Part shown: positions 1-7,583 of the stretch, piece by piece
Numbering within the stretch: the stretch's first letter is position 1
Layout of the letters: the number at the start of each line of letters is the position of its first letter
Source of the DNA: Streptomyces aurantiogriseus
Lineage (GTDB): Bacteria > Actinomycetota > Actinomycetes > Streptomycetales > Streptomycetaceae
DNA length: 64,000 bases
Direction: 5' to 3'
Assembly (NCBI RefSeq): GCF_014649375.1
Contig: NZ_BMSX01000001.1
Location: 186,001 to 250,000 of the forward strand
Notes under the pieces: generated by a model
What the model was told of the DNA's origin: nothing
Databases searched by the model: none
Seen by the model: only the letters and a program-made list of their open reading frames with translations
Translations under genes and position numbers: made by a program

Positions 1-697
1 CGTCCCATTCGGAGCGTTGGTTGCCGTGGGCGGGGACGCCGCCCGAGCGCTTGAGCAGAGCGGCCAGGTGCATCAGGTTCCAGGTCATGAAGGCGGTGTT
101 GCGGTTGGTGAAGTCGTTCTCCGGGCCGCCCGAGCCCGCGTCGAGGTACGACGGTCCGGGGCCGGCCGCGCCGATCCACCCGGCGTCGGCCTGGGGCGGG
201 ATCGTGTAGCCGAGGTGCTGGAGGCTGTAGAGGACGTTCATCGCACAGTGCTTCACGCCGTCCTCGTTTCCGGTGATCAGACAGCCTCCGACGCGGCCGT
301 AGTAGGCGTACTGGCCCTGGGAGTTGAGCAGTGAGGAGCAGGCGTAGAGCCGCTCGATGACCTTCTTGGTGACGGAGCTGTTGTCGCCGAGCCAGATCGG
401 TCCGGCAAGCACCAGGATGTCGGCGGCCATCACCTGCTCGTACAGCGCGGGCCACTCGTCGACCGCGAAGCCGTGCTCGGTCATGTCCGGATATACGCCG
501 GGGGCGACGTTGTGGTCGACGGCCCGGATCTCGGATGTGGTGACCCCGCGCTCCATCATGACCGCCGCGCTCTTGTCGATCAGTCCCTGGGTGTGGCTGA
601 GCTGCGGGGACGGCTTGAGCGTGCAGTTGATGAACAGGGCGGTGAGGTCGTCGAAGCGGTAGGAGTCGTTCGCGGACGGGGAAGGCGACGTTGCCAT
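1..697 (-). CDS. Flavodoxin-family NAD(P)H-dependent oxidoreductase, 3' end beyond window
   Basis: The reverse-strand frame opens with ATG at 697 and stays open to base 1, giving about 232 residues; the C-terminus lies outside the window. The N-terminal part carries a flavodoxin-like FMN phosphate-binding segment (INCTLKPSPQLSHTQ, residues 18-32). A second FMN contact region follows (ADILVLAGPIWLGDNSS), then a flavodoxin-type GNEDGVKHC stretch. The family binds FMN and uses NAD(P)H to reduce quinones, azo or nitro compounds; the substrate cannot be told here. It diverges from the epimerase at 854, so 698-853 is a shared promoter region. Family call good, specific role unknown. Confidence 0.85.
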   Translation of the reverse strand, partial: MATSPSPSANDSYRFDDLTALFINCTLKPSPQLSHTQGLIDKSAAVMMERGVTTSEIRAVDHNVAPGVYPDMTEHGFAVDEWPALYEQVMAADILVLAGPIWLGDNSSVTKKVIERLYACSSLLNSQGQYAYYGRVGGCLITGNEDGVKHCAMNVLYSLQHLGYTIPPQADAGWIGAAGPGPSYLDAGSGGPENDFTNRNTAFMTWNLMHLAALLKRSGGVPAHGNQRSEWD

Positions 698-841
698 GAC
701 GGTCTCCCTGGGCGGCGATGAGGGGCGCGTACGGCAGCGTCTCGCGGAGGTACCGTTTTGTCCCCTTCCGACGCGCCTTCGACGTCTTACGGAGTGATGA
801 CGTGCAGGGCCGGTCACGGGGGCGCGGCACCGTCGCGGATC

Positions 842-853
842 TAGCGTGGCCGT
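842..853 (+). promoter_or_regulatory. Candidate leaderless-type -10 element
   Basis: TAGCGT at 842-847 fits the streptomycete -10 pattern TANNNT and sits six bases before the ATG at 854. Transcription would therefore start at or next to the start codon, giving a leaderless mRNA. No Shine-Dalgarno sequence lies just upstream, which agrees. Inferred from position and sequence only. Confidence 0.45.
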
Positions 854-1858
854 ATGCGTGTACTGGTCACCGGCGGTGCCGGATTCATCGGGTCCCATGT
901 CGTCGAGGCGCTCACGGCCCACGGGCACGAGCCGGTCGTGTACGACGTCCGGGCGGATCCCGGCGCCGATGTGCGGGACCCGGCGGCGGTCGCCCGCGCG
1001 CTGGCCGGTGTCGACGCCGTATGCCATCAGGCGGCGATGGTCGGGCTCGGCAACGGGGTCGCCGACGCGGCGGAGTACGTCTCGCGCAACGACCTGGGCA
1101 CCGCCGTGCTGCTCGCCGCGATGGCCGACGCGGGGGTACGGCGTCTCGTGCTGGCCGGGTCGATGGTCGTGTACGGGGAGGGGCGGTACGAGTGTCGGCG
1201 GCACGGGGTGGTGCGGCCGGGGCCGCGGAACGTCGCCGATCTGGACGCGGGGCGGTTCGAGCCGCCGTGCCCGGTGTGCGGGGAGGCGCTGGCTCCCGGG
1301 CTGGTCGGGGAGGACGCGCCGGTCGATCCGCGGAACGTGTACGCCACGACCAAGCTCGCGCAGGAGCACCTGGCCGCCGCGTGGGCCCGGTCTACGGGCT
1401 GCTCGGCGGTGTCGCTGCGCTACCACAACGTGTACGGGCCCCGGATGCCCCGCGACACCCCGTACGCCGGGGTCGCCTCCTTCTTCCGGTCCGCACTCGC
1501 CCGGGGCGAGGCGCCGCGTGTCTTCGAGGACGGCTGTCAGCGACGTGACTTCGTGCACGTGCGGGACGTGGCCGCCGCCAACGTGGCCGCGCTGGAGGCG
1601 GCCGGGGCGCCGAGCGGGGCGCTGACGGCGTACAACACGGGCAGCGGTGAGCCGCACACCGTGGGCGAGATGGCATGTGCGCTGGCCTCGGCGTGCGGGG
1701 GACCCGAGCCCGTCGTCACCGGCGAGTACCGGCTGGGAGACGTCCGGCACATCACCGCGGACTCCTCACGGCTGCGAGCCGAATTCGGCTGGAAGCCCCA
1801 GGTCGGGTTCGCGGAAGGCATGGCGGAGTTCGCGCGTGCCGGGATGCGGTGGGCGTAG
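854..1858 (+). CDS. NAD-dependent epimerase/dehydratase (extended SDR)
   Basis: A 334-residue extended short-chain dehydrogenase. The N-terminal Rossmann motif TGGAGFIGSH (residues 7-16) binds NAD(P). The catalytic YxxxK appears as YATTK, and an upstream Ser lies in LAGSMVVYGEG. An insert before the catalytic Tyr contains CPVCGE, a CxxC pair that is uncommon in the family and may bind metal or be structural. The family converts nucleotide-activated sugars (epimerisation, 4,6-dehydration or decarboxylation); the substrate is not readable. It stands alone, divergent from the flavodoxin gene and convergent with the histidine kinase gene that ends at 1880. Start chosen because a -10 box lies directly upstream. 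Confidence 0.88.
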   Translation: MRVLVTGGAGFIGSHVVEALTAHGHEPVVYDVRADPGADVRDPAAVARALAGVDAVCHQAAMVGLGNGVADAAEYVSRNDLGTAVLLAAMADAGVRRLVLAGSMVVYGEGRYECRRHGVVRPGPRNVADLDAGRFEPPCPVCGEALAPGLVGEDAPVDPRNVYATTKLAQEHLAAAWARSTGCSAVSLRYHNVYGPRMPRDTPYAGVASFFRSALARGEAPRVFEDGCQRRDFVHVRDVAAANVAALEAAGAPSGALTAYNTGSGEPHTVGEMACALASACGGPEPVVTGEYRLGDVRHITADSSRLRAEFGWKPQVGFAEGMAEFARAGMRWA

Positions 1859-1879
1859 GACCGGTGGTGCTGCCCGTGT

Positions 1880-2992
1880 TCAGGAAGCGGCGGCGGGCAG
1901 CACCACCTCGAAGCGGCATCCGCCCGGGATGTTGCGTACGGTGGCCCGCCCGTGGTGGGCCTCCACGATGCCCCGCACGATGGCGAGGCCGAGGCCCGCG
2001 CCCGCCGGGGGCGTGCGGGCGTGCGTGCCTCGCCAGCCGGTGTCGAAGACGCGGGGCAGGTCCTCGTCGGGGATGCCGCCGCAGCCGTCCGTGACGGACA
2101 CGACCACACCGTCGGGCGAGCGCTCGGCGGCAACCGCGACCGTACCGTCGGCAGGGGTGCGGCGGATGGCGTTGACCAGGAGGTTGCCCAGGACGCGGCT
2201 CATCTCCTTGCCGTCGACCTCGACCGGGACCGCGTCCACATCGTCGCCGACCAGCTTTACGCCGTGCTCGCGGGCGAGCGGGTCCGCGCCCGCGAGGGCG
2301 TCGCCGATCAGGTCGTACAGGGAGATCCTGGCGGGGTTCAGGGGCAGGGTTCCGGCGTGGATGCGGGAGAGCTCGAAGAGGTCGCCGACCATGCCGTTGA
2401 GGCGTTCGACCTCGGTGCGGATCTGCCTCAGGTAGCGCTCGGGGTCGGCGGCGACCCCGTCCTCCAGCGCCTCGGACATGGCACGCAGGCCGGCCAGCGG
2501 GGTGCGCAGGTCGTGGGAGATCCAGGAGACCAGTTCGCGCCGGGAGGTCTCCAACGCGCGCTCACGGTTGCGGGACTCGGCGAGCTTCGCACTGGTGGCC
2601 GCCAGCTCCTGGCTGAGTGACTCGAGTTCGGCGGTGGCCGGGCCATCGGGAGCGGAGAAGTCGCCGCCGTCGCCGAACGAGCGTGCGGCGAGGGCAAGTT
2701 CACGGCTGCGGGCGACGACCCAGCGGCCCAGCAGCAGCGCGGTCGCGAGGGAGACCACGGCTGCCATCGCCACCACGGTCGTCACCACGGTGAGGTCGTG
2801 CGGCGACAGGAACATCGCCCAGGCGACGGCGAGCGTGCCCGCGAGCATCGCGACCACTCCGACCGCCGCGACCACGGTGAGCGACGCGGTGAGCGAACGG
2901 CGGCGCAGCAGGCGCAGCGCACCGGCTCCGGCCAGGCCGGTGACGGCGGCGCCGGCGAAGGCGTACAGGGCGATGAGGAGGGTGTCGCGCAC
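1880..2992 (-). CDS. Two-component sensor histidine kinase
   Basis: A 370-residue membrane kinase starting at GTG 2992, two bases after the stop of the response regulator gene, so the two are translationally coupled. The N-terminus has two to four hydrophobic segments with little extracellular loop. The dimerisation domain carries the phospho-acceptor His in SWISHDLRTPLAG. The ATPase domain shows an N-box (NLLVNAIRRTPADG), a G1 region (DGCGGIPDEDLPRVFD) and a G2 region (GAGLGLAIVRGI). It would autophosphorylate on His and pass phosphate to the adjacent OmpR-type regulator. The short sensor region suggests membrane or envelope sensing, but the signal is unknown. A longer GTG/ATG start inside the regulator gene is unlikely. 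Confidence 0.92.
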   Translation of the reverse strand: MRDTLLIALYAFAGAAVTGLAGAGALRLLRRRSLTASLTVVAAVGVVAMLAGTLAVAWAMFLSPHDLTVVTTVVAMAAVVSLATALLLGRWVVARSRELALAARSFGDGGDFSAPDGPATAELESLSQELAATSAKLAESRNRERALETSRRELVSWISHDLRTPLAGLRAMSEALEDGVAADPERYLRQIRTEVERLNGMVGDLFELSRIHAGTLPLNPARISLYDLIGDALAGADPLAREHGVKLVGDDVDAVPVEVDGKEMSRVLGNLLVNAIRRTPADGTVAVAAERSPDGVVVSVTDGCGGIPDEDLPRVFDTGWRGTHARTPPAGAGLGLAIVRGIVEAHHGRATVRNIPGGCRFEVVLPAAAS

Positions 2993-2994
2993 GG

Positions 2995-3720
2995 TCAGTC
3001 CTCCTCCCCGCCGCCGGGTTCGAAGCGGTAGCCCACGCCCCACACCGTCTGGATGAGCCGGGGCCGGGCCGGGTCGTCCTCGACCTTGCCGCGCAGCCGG
3101 CGGACGTGGACGGTGACGGTGGACAGGTCACCGAAGTCCCAGCCCCATACCTCGCGCATCAGGTCCTCGCGGCCGTACGCCCGTCCCTGATTGCGCAGGA
3201 AGAAGGCGAGGAGGTCGAACTCCCGGAGCGTGAGGGCGAGTTCGGTGCCGTTCTTGGTGGCGCGGCGGGCGGTGGGGTCGACGGTCAGTCCGGCCGCGCT
3301 CAGCGCCCGCGTGCCTGCTTCGGGCCGGGCGCGGCGCAGCACCGACTCCACCCTGAGGACGAGTTCGCGGGGGCTGAACGGCTTGGTGACGTAGTCGTCG
3401 GCACCGACCTCCAGGCCGAGGATGCGGTCGTCCTCGTCGCCGCGCGCGGTGAGCATGATGACCGGCACGGGCCCGCGGCCGCGCATCCGGCGGCACACCT
3501 CCAGGCCGTCCATGCCGGGCAGCATCAGGTCCAGCACCACCAGGTCCGGCCAGTGTGCGGCGGCCCGGGTCAGGGCGGCCGGACCGTCGTCGGCCCGGTC
3601 GACGACGTATCCGGCCCGGTCCAGGTAACCGGCGACGACCTCCGCGACCGTGGGATCGTCGTCGACGACCAGGACCCGGGCGCGGGCGTCCGCTCCGCCC
3701 GCCTCGTACGACTGCTGCAT
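2995..3720 (-). CDS. OmpR/PhoB-family response regulator
   Basis: A 241-residue regulator. The receiver domain has the acidic pair in VLVVDDDPTVAEV, the phosphorylated Asp in VVLDLMLPGMDGLEV, and the conserved Lys in DDYVTKPFSPREL. A linker leads to a winged-helix DNA-binding domain (LALTLREFDLLAFFLRNQG ... TVTVHVRRLRGKVEDD ... IQTVWGVGYRFEPG). ATG at 3720 was chosen because it starts a standard receiver; the open frame runs much further upstream only because of GC bias. It is the first gene of the pair and lies divergent from the glycosyltransferase operon at 3844, which makes that operon a plausible target (inference). Confidence 0.93.
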   Translation of the reverse strand: MQQSYEAGGADARARVLVVDDDPTVAEVVAGYLDRAGYVVDRADDGPAALTRAAAHWPDLVVLDLMLPGMDGLEVCRRMRGRGPVPVIMLTARGDEDDRILGLEVGADDYVTKPFSPRELVLRVESVLRRARPEAGTRALSAAGLTVDPTARRATKNGTELALTLREFDLLAFFLRNQGRAYGREDLMREVWGWDFGDLSTVTVHVRRLRGKVEDDPARPRLIQTVWGVGYRFEPGGGEED

Positions 3721-3830
3721 GCCCCCAGCCTCGCACCGGGCCCGCCTCTGTGCGGCTTCGGTCGGCTCCCGGGGCTCCGACGTCCGCGTTTCGTAAGGAG
3801 CGAAGGACCGATATGCCCGATTCCCGTTCG

Positions 3831-3843
3831 TAGGGTGAGAGCC
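3831..3843 (+). promoter_or_regulatory. Candidate leaderless-type -10 element
   Basis: TAGGGT at 3831-3836 fits TANNNT and lies seven bases before the GTG at 3844. No clear ribosome-binding site separates them. The geometry matches the elements before 854 and 7584. Inferred from sequence and spacing only. Confidence 0.42.
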
Positions 3844-4533
3844 GTGACCACCGACGCGGATGTAGATGTCGTGCTCCCCTGCCTGAATGAGGCCGAGGCC
3901 CTTCCCTGGGTCCTGGCCCGGGTTCCGGCCGGCTGGCGGGCCCTGGTCGTGGACAACGGCTCCACGGACGGATCGGCGGATGTCGCCCGATCGCTCGGGG
4001 CGACCGTCGTGCACGAGCCCCGGCGGGGTTTCGGCGCGGCCTGCCACGCGGGACTGACCGCGGCCACCGCCGAGTTCGTGTGCTTCTGTGACTGCGACGC
4101 CTCCCTCGACCCGGCACAGCTGAAACCCTTCGTTCGCGAGGTCCGCTCCGGCGCGGCCGACCTGGTGCTCGGCCGCAGGCGGCCGCAGGGCCGCGGCGCA
4201 TGGCCGGCGCACGCGAGGGCCGGCAATCTCGCGCTCGCCCGGCTGCTGCGCCGCCGCACGGGTCTGCGCCTGCACGACCTGGGACCGCTGCGCGCCGCCC
4301 GCCGCGAGCCCCTGCTCGCCCTCGGCCTCACCGACCGGCGCAGCGGCTATCCGCTCCAGATGGTGGTGCGCGCCGCCGACGCGGGCTGGCGCATCACCGA
4401 GCACGACGTCCCCTACCTGCCCCGCACCGGCGCCTCGAAGGTGACGGGCACCTGGCGCGGCACCTGGCAGGCGGTACGGGACATGAGCCGCGTGCTGAAC
4501 GAAGCACCCGTACGCGAGAGGACGGCCCGGTGA
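3844..4533 (+). CDS. Glycosyltransferase family 2 (DPM1-like fold)
   Basis: A 229-residue soluble GT-A enzyme. It begins with the nucleotide-binding signature DVDVVLPCLNEAEALPWV and NGSTDGSADVARSLGA. The metal-binding acidic motif is FCDCDASLDPAQL. No transmembrane segment is seen, so it would use an NDP-sugar in the cytosol, as dolichol-phosphate-mannose-synthase-like enzymes do. GTG 3844 was chosen because a -10 box sits just upstream. The stop overlaps the next start in GTGA, so the three genes 3844-5896 form one coupled unit. Substrate unknown. Confidence 0.88.
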   Translation: MTTDADVDVVLPCLNEAEALPWVLARVPAGWRALVVDNGSTDGSADVARSLGATVVHEPRRGFGAACHAGLTAATAEFVCFCDCDASLDPAQLKPFVREVRSGAADLVLGRRRPQGRGAWPAHARAGNLALARLLRRRTGLRLHDLGPLRAARREPLLALGLTDRRSGYPLQMVVRAADAGWRITEHDVPYLPRTGASKVTGTWRGTWQAVRDMSRVLNEAPVRERTAR

Positions 4534-5147
4534 CCACCCTCCTCGTCATCGCCAAGGAGCCTGTGCCGGGCCGGGTCAAGACCCGGCTCACCCCGCCGTT
4601 CACGCCACCGGAAGCTGCGGCGCTCGCGGAGGCCTCGCTCGCCGACACCCTGCTGGTCGTGGCCGCCACGCCCGCCGCCCGCCGCGTCCTCGTGCTGGAC
4701 GGCACTCCCGGTCCCTGGCTCCCGCCCGGCTTCGACGTCGTACGGCAGTGCGCGGGCGGTCTCGACGAACGGCTCGCAGCCGCTTTCGCCGGGTGCGACG
4801 GGCCCGCCCTGCTGATCGGCATGGACACCCCGCAGGTGACGCCGGAGCTGCTCACCGTCGACTTCGCGGACTGCGACGCGTACCTCGGTCCGGCCGAGGA
4901 CGGTGGCTTCTGGGCCCTCGGGCTGGCCGAGCCCGATCCCGCCCTGCTCCGGGGCGTGCCCATGTCGACGCCCGCCACCGGCGCCGTACAACGGGAGCGG
5001 CTGGTGCGCGCGGGGCTGCGCGTGCGGGACCTGCCCCGCCTGCGGGACGTCGACACGGCCGCCGACGCCCACGCCGTCGCCGCGCTCGCCCCTCGCGGGA
5101 GGTTCGCGGCACAGCTGGCCCGGTGCCGGGCGGTGACGCGCCCATGA
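4530..5147 (+). CDS. DUF2064 / TIGR04282-type glycosyltransferase-like protein
   Basis: 205 residues beginning with the diagnostic LLVIAKEPVPGRVKTRLTPP, in which the Lys/Arg-rich segment mimics a nucleotidyltransferase signature. An acidic region (LIGMDTPQVTPELL) and the glycine-rich DAYLGPAEDGGFWALGL segment follow, typical of the family. These proteins are annotated as arsenosugar-biosynthesis-related glycosyltransferases from gene context; no reaction is firmly assigned in actinobacteria. GTG overlaps the previous stop (GTGA) and the stop overlaps the next start (ATGA), showing tight coupling with the GT2 and methyltransferase genes. Confidence 0.85.
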   Translation: MTTLLVIAKEPVPGRVKTRLTPPFTPPEAAALAEASLADTLLVVAATPAARRVLVLDGTPGPWLPPGFDVVRQCAGGLDERLAAAFAGCDGPALLIGMDTPQVTPELLTVDFADCDAYLGPAEDGGFWALGLAEPDPALLRGVPMSTPATGAVQRERLVRAGLRVRDLPRLRDVDTAADAHAVAALAPRGRFAAQLARCRAVTRP

Positions 5148-5896
5148 CCACGACGCCTGCCGCCTGGGCCGTCGCCGACCCGTACGCCACCGCCCTGCGC
5201 GCCGGTCGTGGCCCACTGTTCCTGCGGCGCGCCGACGGCTGGCTGCTGCCGCTCGACGTCGAACGCTGGTGCGCCCACGCCGACCCGGTCGACCTCGACG
5301 TACTGGACCGGTGCGAGGGCGCAGTGCTGGACGTCGGCTGCGGACCCGGGCGGCTGGTCGCGGAACTCGCCGCCCGTGGCCGGACCGCCCTCGGCATCGA
5401 CGTCAGCGAGACCGCCGTCCACCACGCCGTACGGCTCGGAGGCCAGGCACTGCGGCGCTCCGTCTTCGACTCCCTGCCCGGCGAGGGCCGCTGGGGCACC
5501 GTCCTGCTCATGGACGGCAACGTCGGCATCGGCGGCGATCCGCGCGCCCTGCTGGACCGGGTGGCCGGACTCCTCTCCCGCGGCGGCCTGTTGATCGCAG
5601 AGACCGCGCCGGTGGACATCGACGAGCGCGTCGAGGTGCAGGTCGTCGACGTCATCCACAACTGTGGACCAGACGGTGCGTTCCCCTGGGCGCGGCTCGG
5701 CACCCCGGCCCTTCTGCGGCACGCACGCAGGGCCGGGTGGAGGGCTGTCGGTCAGTGGACGGCCGGCGGGCGCTGCTTCGTCGCCCTGCGCAGCCGCAGC
5801 GCCAGCAGCAGCGCCGAGCCGCCGAAGAGCACCGCAGTGATCAGCAGCCAGCGGGCCAGGAAGCCCTCCGGAGACAGTCCGGTGCCCAGGCGGTAA
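5144..5896 (+). CDS. Class I SAM-dependent methyltransferase
   Basis: 250 residues. SAM motif I is LDVGCGPGRLVAELAARG, followed by an acidic residue in GIDVSETAV and a motif IV-like region (TVLLMDGNVGIGGD). The annotated C-terminus is odd. After WTAGGRCFVALRS, where relatives would be expected to end, the frame runs on for about 45 residues of low-complexity Ser/Arg-rich sequence. This makes its 3' end overlap the convergent membrane-protein gene by 145 bp. A lost stop codon is likely. It is the last gene of a three-gene coupled unit with the GT2 and DUF2064 proteins, suggesting methylation of the same small molecule (inference). Confidence 0.85.
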   Translation: MTTTPAAWAVADPYATALRAGRGPLFLRRADGWLLPLDVERWCAHADPVDLDVLDRCEGAVLDVGCGPGRLVAELAARGRTALGIDVSETAVHHAVRLGGQALRRSVFDSLPGEGRWGTVLLMDGNVGIGGDPRALLDRVAGLLSRGGLLIAETAPVDIDERVEVQVVDVIHNCGPDGAFPWARLGTPALLRHARRAGWRAVGQWTAGGRCFVALRSRSASSSAEPPKSTAVISSQRARKPSGDSPVPRR

Positions 5897-6213
5897 CGCC
5901 GGTCCACCATCCCGCTGATCAGCGGGAACCACACCAGCAGAAGCAGGCCGGACAGCGCTGCCGGGACACGGACGTACATCGCCCACTCCCTGTGCCCGGC
6001 CGCACCGATCCCCTGCACGACGGCCCGGTCCGCCACCGCGTACAGCGGCAGCAGGACGAGGTCGTGCAGCAGCGCCGCCCCCACGAACCACACCGCCACC
6101 CCGAACCAGTCGTCGGCAAGGAGGCGCACGCCCGCGTAGCCGGCGAGGGCGAACGAGGCGGCGAGCAGCAGAAGCTGGAACGGACTTCCGACCGGGATCA
6201 GCGGTCGGCGCAT
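5752..6213 (-). CDS. Small integral membrane protein
   Basis: 153 residues with four strongly hydrophobic segments (about residues 12-28, 37-60, 80-100 and 118-140). I do not recognise a named domain. The start ATG at 6213 overlaps the stop of the molybdopterin oxidoreductase gene (ATGA), so the two are coupled and the protein probably acts beside that enzyme in the membrane. Its 3' end lies opposite the extended tail of the methyltransferase gene. Confidence 0.8.
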   Translation of the reverse strand: MRRPLIPVGSPFQLLLLAASFALAGYAGVRLLADDWFGVAVWFVGAALLHDLVLLPLYAVADRAVVQGIGAAGHREWAMYVRVPAALSGLLLLVWFPLISGMVDRRYRLGTGLSPEGFLARWLLITAVLFGGSALLLALRLRRATKQRPPAVH

Positions 6214-7469
6214 CAGAGGTCTCCGAAGGTCATACGGGCCACCCACTTGGTGTTCAGCACGCCGGGCGCCGCGGACACGATGATCCGTGCCGGGAAGCCG
6301 TGGTCGGGGGACAGGTCCTCGCCGTTGACGTACAGGGCGAGCAGAGAGCGCGGATCGGCGACCTGGTTGGCCCGCAGCGCGGCACGACGGAAGGCGCCGC
6401 GCCGTTGGAGGGACTCGACGAGCACGTCCGGCGGATCGTCGTCGTACCCGACGAGCACGGCGAGGTCGCGCAGCCGCACCCCGCGCCACCACTGGTCGGA
6501 CGTCGACCAGCCCTCGACACAGGCGATGGGCAACGCCGCACTGTGCAAGGGAAGTCGGGCCAGCTCGGCACGGCTCAGGCGGACGGTGCCGGTACGTCCG
6601 GTCACGACGAGACGCCACGCGTCCTCGGTCGTCTCCGCCGTATCGATCCCGGCGTACCGGGCAGTCTTGTTGATCTGGAAGCCGTTCGGGCCACTGCCCG
6701 GGTCGGCGCCGCCGTGCGGGGCCAGCAGGGCGGTGCGCCGCAGCAGCCCGTCGAAGCTCTGCCCGACCGTGGTCGCGAACAGCAGCAGCGTGCCGCCCCC
6801 GACGAACCACAGGGCACCACGCCGGGAGACGGTCGGCGGATCCGGGCGCGGGGAGACCAGATCGGATGGGACCGGATCGGATGGGACCGGATCGGATGAG
6901 TCGTCCTCCCTGAGCCGGCGCAGGTTCCGTACAGCCGCGGGAGTCTTCAGGACGGCGTGGGCGACGAACGCGGCGAAGAACACCCAGGCCCCGTAGAAAT
7001 GCAGGGTGTAGAAGGAGCCCGGGAAGATGTAGTCCAGCTGGATGTTGAGCACGCCCGTCACGAACTCGAACAGCGCGCCGCCGACCAGCAACAGCAGCGA
7101 GATCCGCTCCAGCGCGTGCGCGAGCGAGCGAGCCGGCGGCAGCGCGAACAGCCTCGGGATCACCGACCACAGCTTGGCCAGCAGCACGGGGATCAGCGTG
7201 ATGCCGAGCGTGACGTGAACACCCTGGTTCAGCCGGTACAGCCAGTGCGGGTCGGTGGGCCAGGAGAACAGGTAGAAGCCGAGGATCCCCTTGTCCGGGG
7301 TCTTGTCGTTCACCGGAGCCAGGTTCGGGTTGTAGGCGGCGTAGGACACCAGCCCCGTCACGAACAGCACCGTGATCCCACCGAGCAGGACGACGCCCAG
7401 CACCGAGGTCAGCCACGGGCCGCGCAGGGGGCTGCGCCAGAAACCCGGCGAGGAAGGAGACCGTGTCAT
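6213..7469 (-). CDS. Membrane-anchored molybdopterin-dependent oxidoreductase (sulfite-oxidase fold)
   Basis: 418 residues in two parts. Residues about 15-195 hold a four- to five-helix membrane domain with His residues (LNQGVHVTLGI, FYTLHFYGAWVFF) resembling b-type cytochrome or DUF4405 modules. After an acidic linker and another hydrophobic anchor comes a sulfite-oxidase-like molybdopterin domain. It has the Mo-ligand Cys in IACVEGWSTSDQWWRG and closes with the HGFPARIIVSAAPGVLNTKWV segment. It would pass electrons between the Mo centre outside the membrane and the haem or quinone pool. ATG 7469 was preferred to an upstream ATG because it directly precedes the membrane domain. The linker contains an in-frame 15-bp repeat. 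Confidence 0.87.
   Translation of the reverse strand: MTRSPSSPGFWRSPLRGPWLTSVLGVVLLGGITVLFVTGLVSYAAYNPNLAPVNDKTPDKGILGFYLFSWPTDPHWLYRLNQGVHVTLGITLIPVLLAKLWSVIPRLFALPPARSLAHALERISLLLLVGGALFEFVTGVLNIQLDYIFPGSFYTLHFYGAWVFFAAFVAHAVLKTPAAVRNLRRLREDDSSDPVPSDPVPSDLVSPRPDPPTVSRRGALWFVGGGTLLLFATTVGQSFDGLLRRTALLAPHGGADPGSGPNGFQINKTARYAGIDTAETTEDAWRLVVTGRTGTVRLSRAELARLPLHSAALPIACVEGWSTSDQWWRGVRLRDLAVLVGYDDDPPDVLVESLQRRGAFRRAALRANQVADPRSLLALYVNGEDLSPDHGFPARIIVSAAPGVLNTKWVARMTFGDL
6859..6900. repeat. 15-bp in-frame tandem repeat, about three copies
   Basis: The unit GGATCGGATGGGACC occurs at 6859-6873 (one mismatch), 6874-6888 and, partly, 6889-6900. On the coding strand it encodes a DPVPS-like repeat in the linker between the membrane and molybdopterin domains of the oxidoreductase. 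Because 15 is a multiple of three, copy-number change would alter linker length without a frameshift. Confidence 0.85.
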
Positions 7470-7571
7470 GGCTCGACCGTAGGTCCGACACACCCCCGGA
7501 ACGGCTCCGCGACCCATGACGAAACGCTGACATCCGGCCCGGACGGAGGTACTTCAACCCATCGCCCGGCC

Positions 7572-7583
7572 TAGCGTGCGGAT
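7572..7583 (+). promoter_or_regulatory. Candidate leaderless-type -10 element
   Basis: TAGCGT at 7572-7577 lies six bases before the GTG at 7584. It is the same hexamer, at the same spacing, as before the epimerase gene at 854. A leaderless transcript is inferred. Confidence 0.42.
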
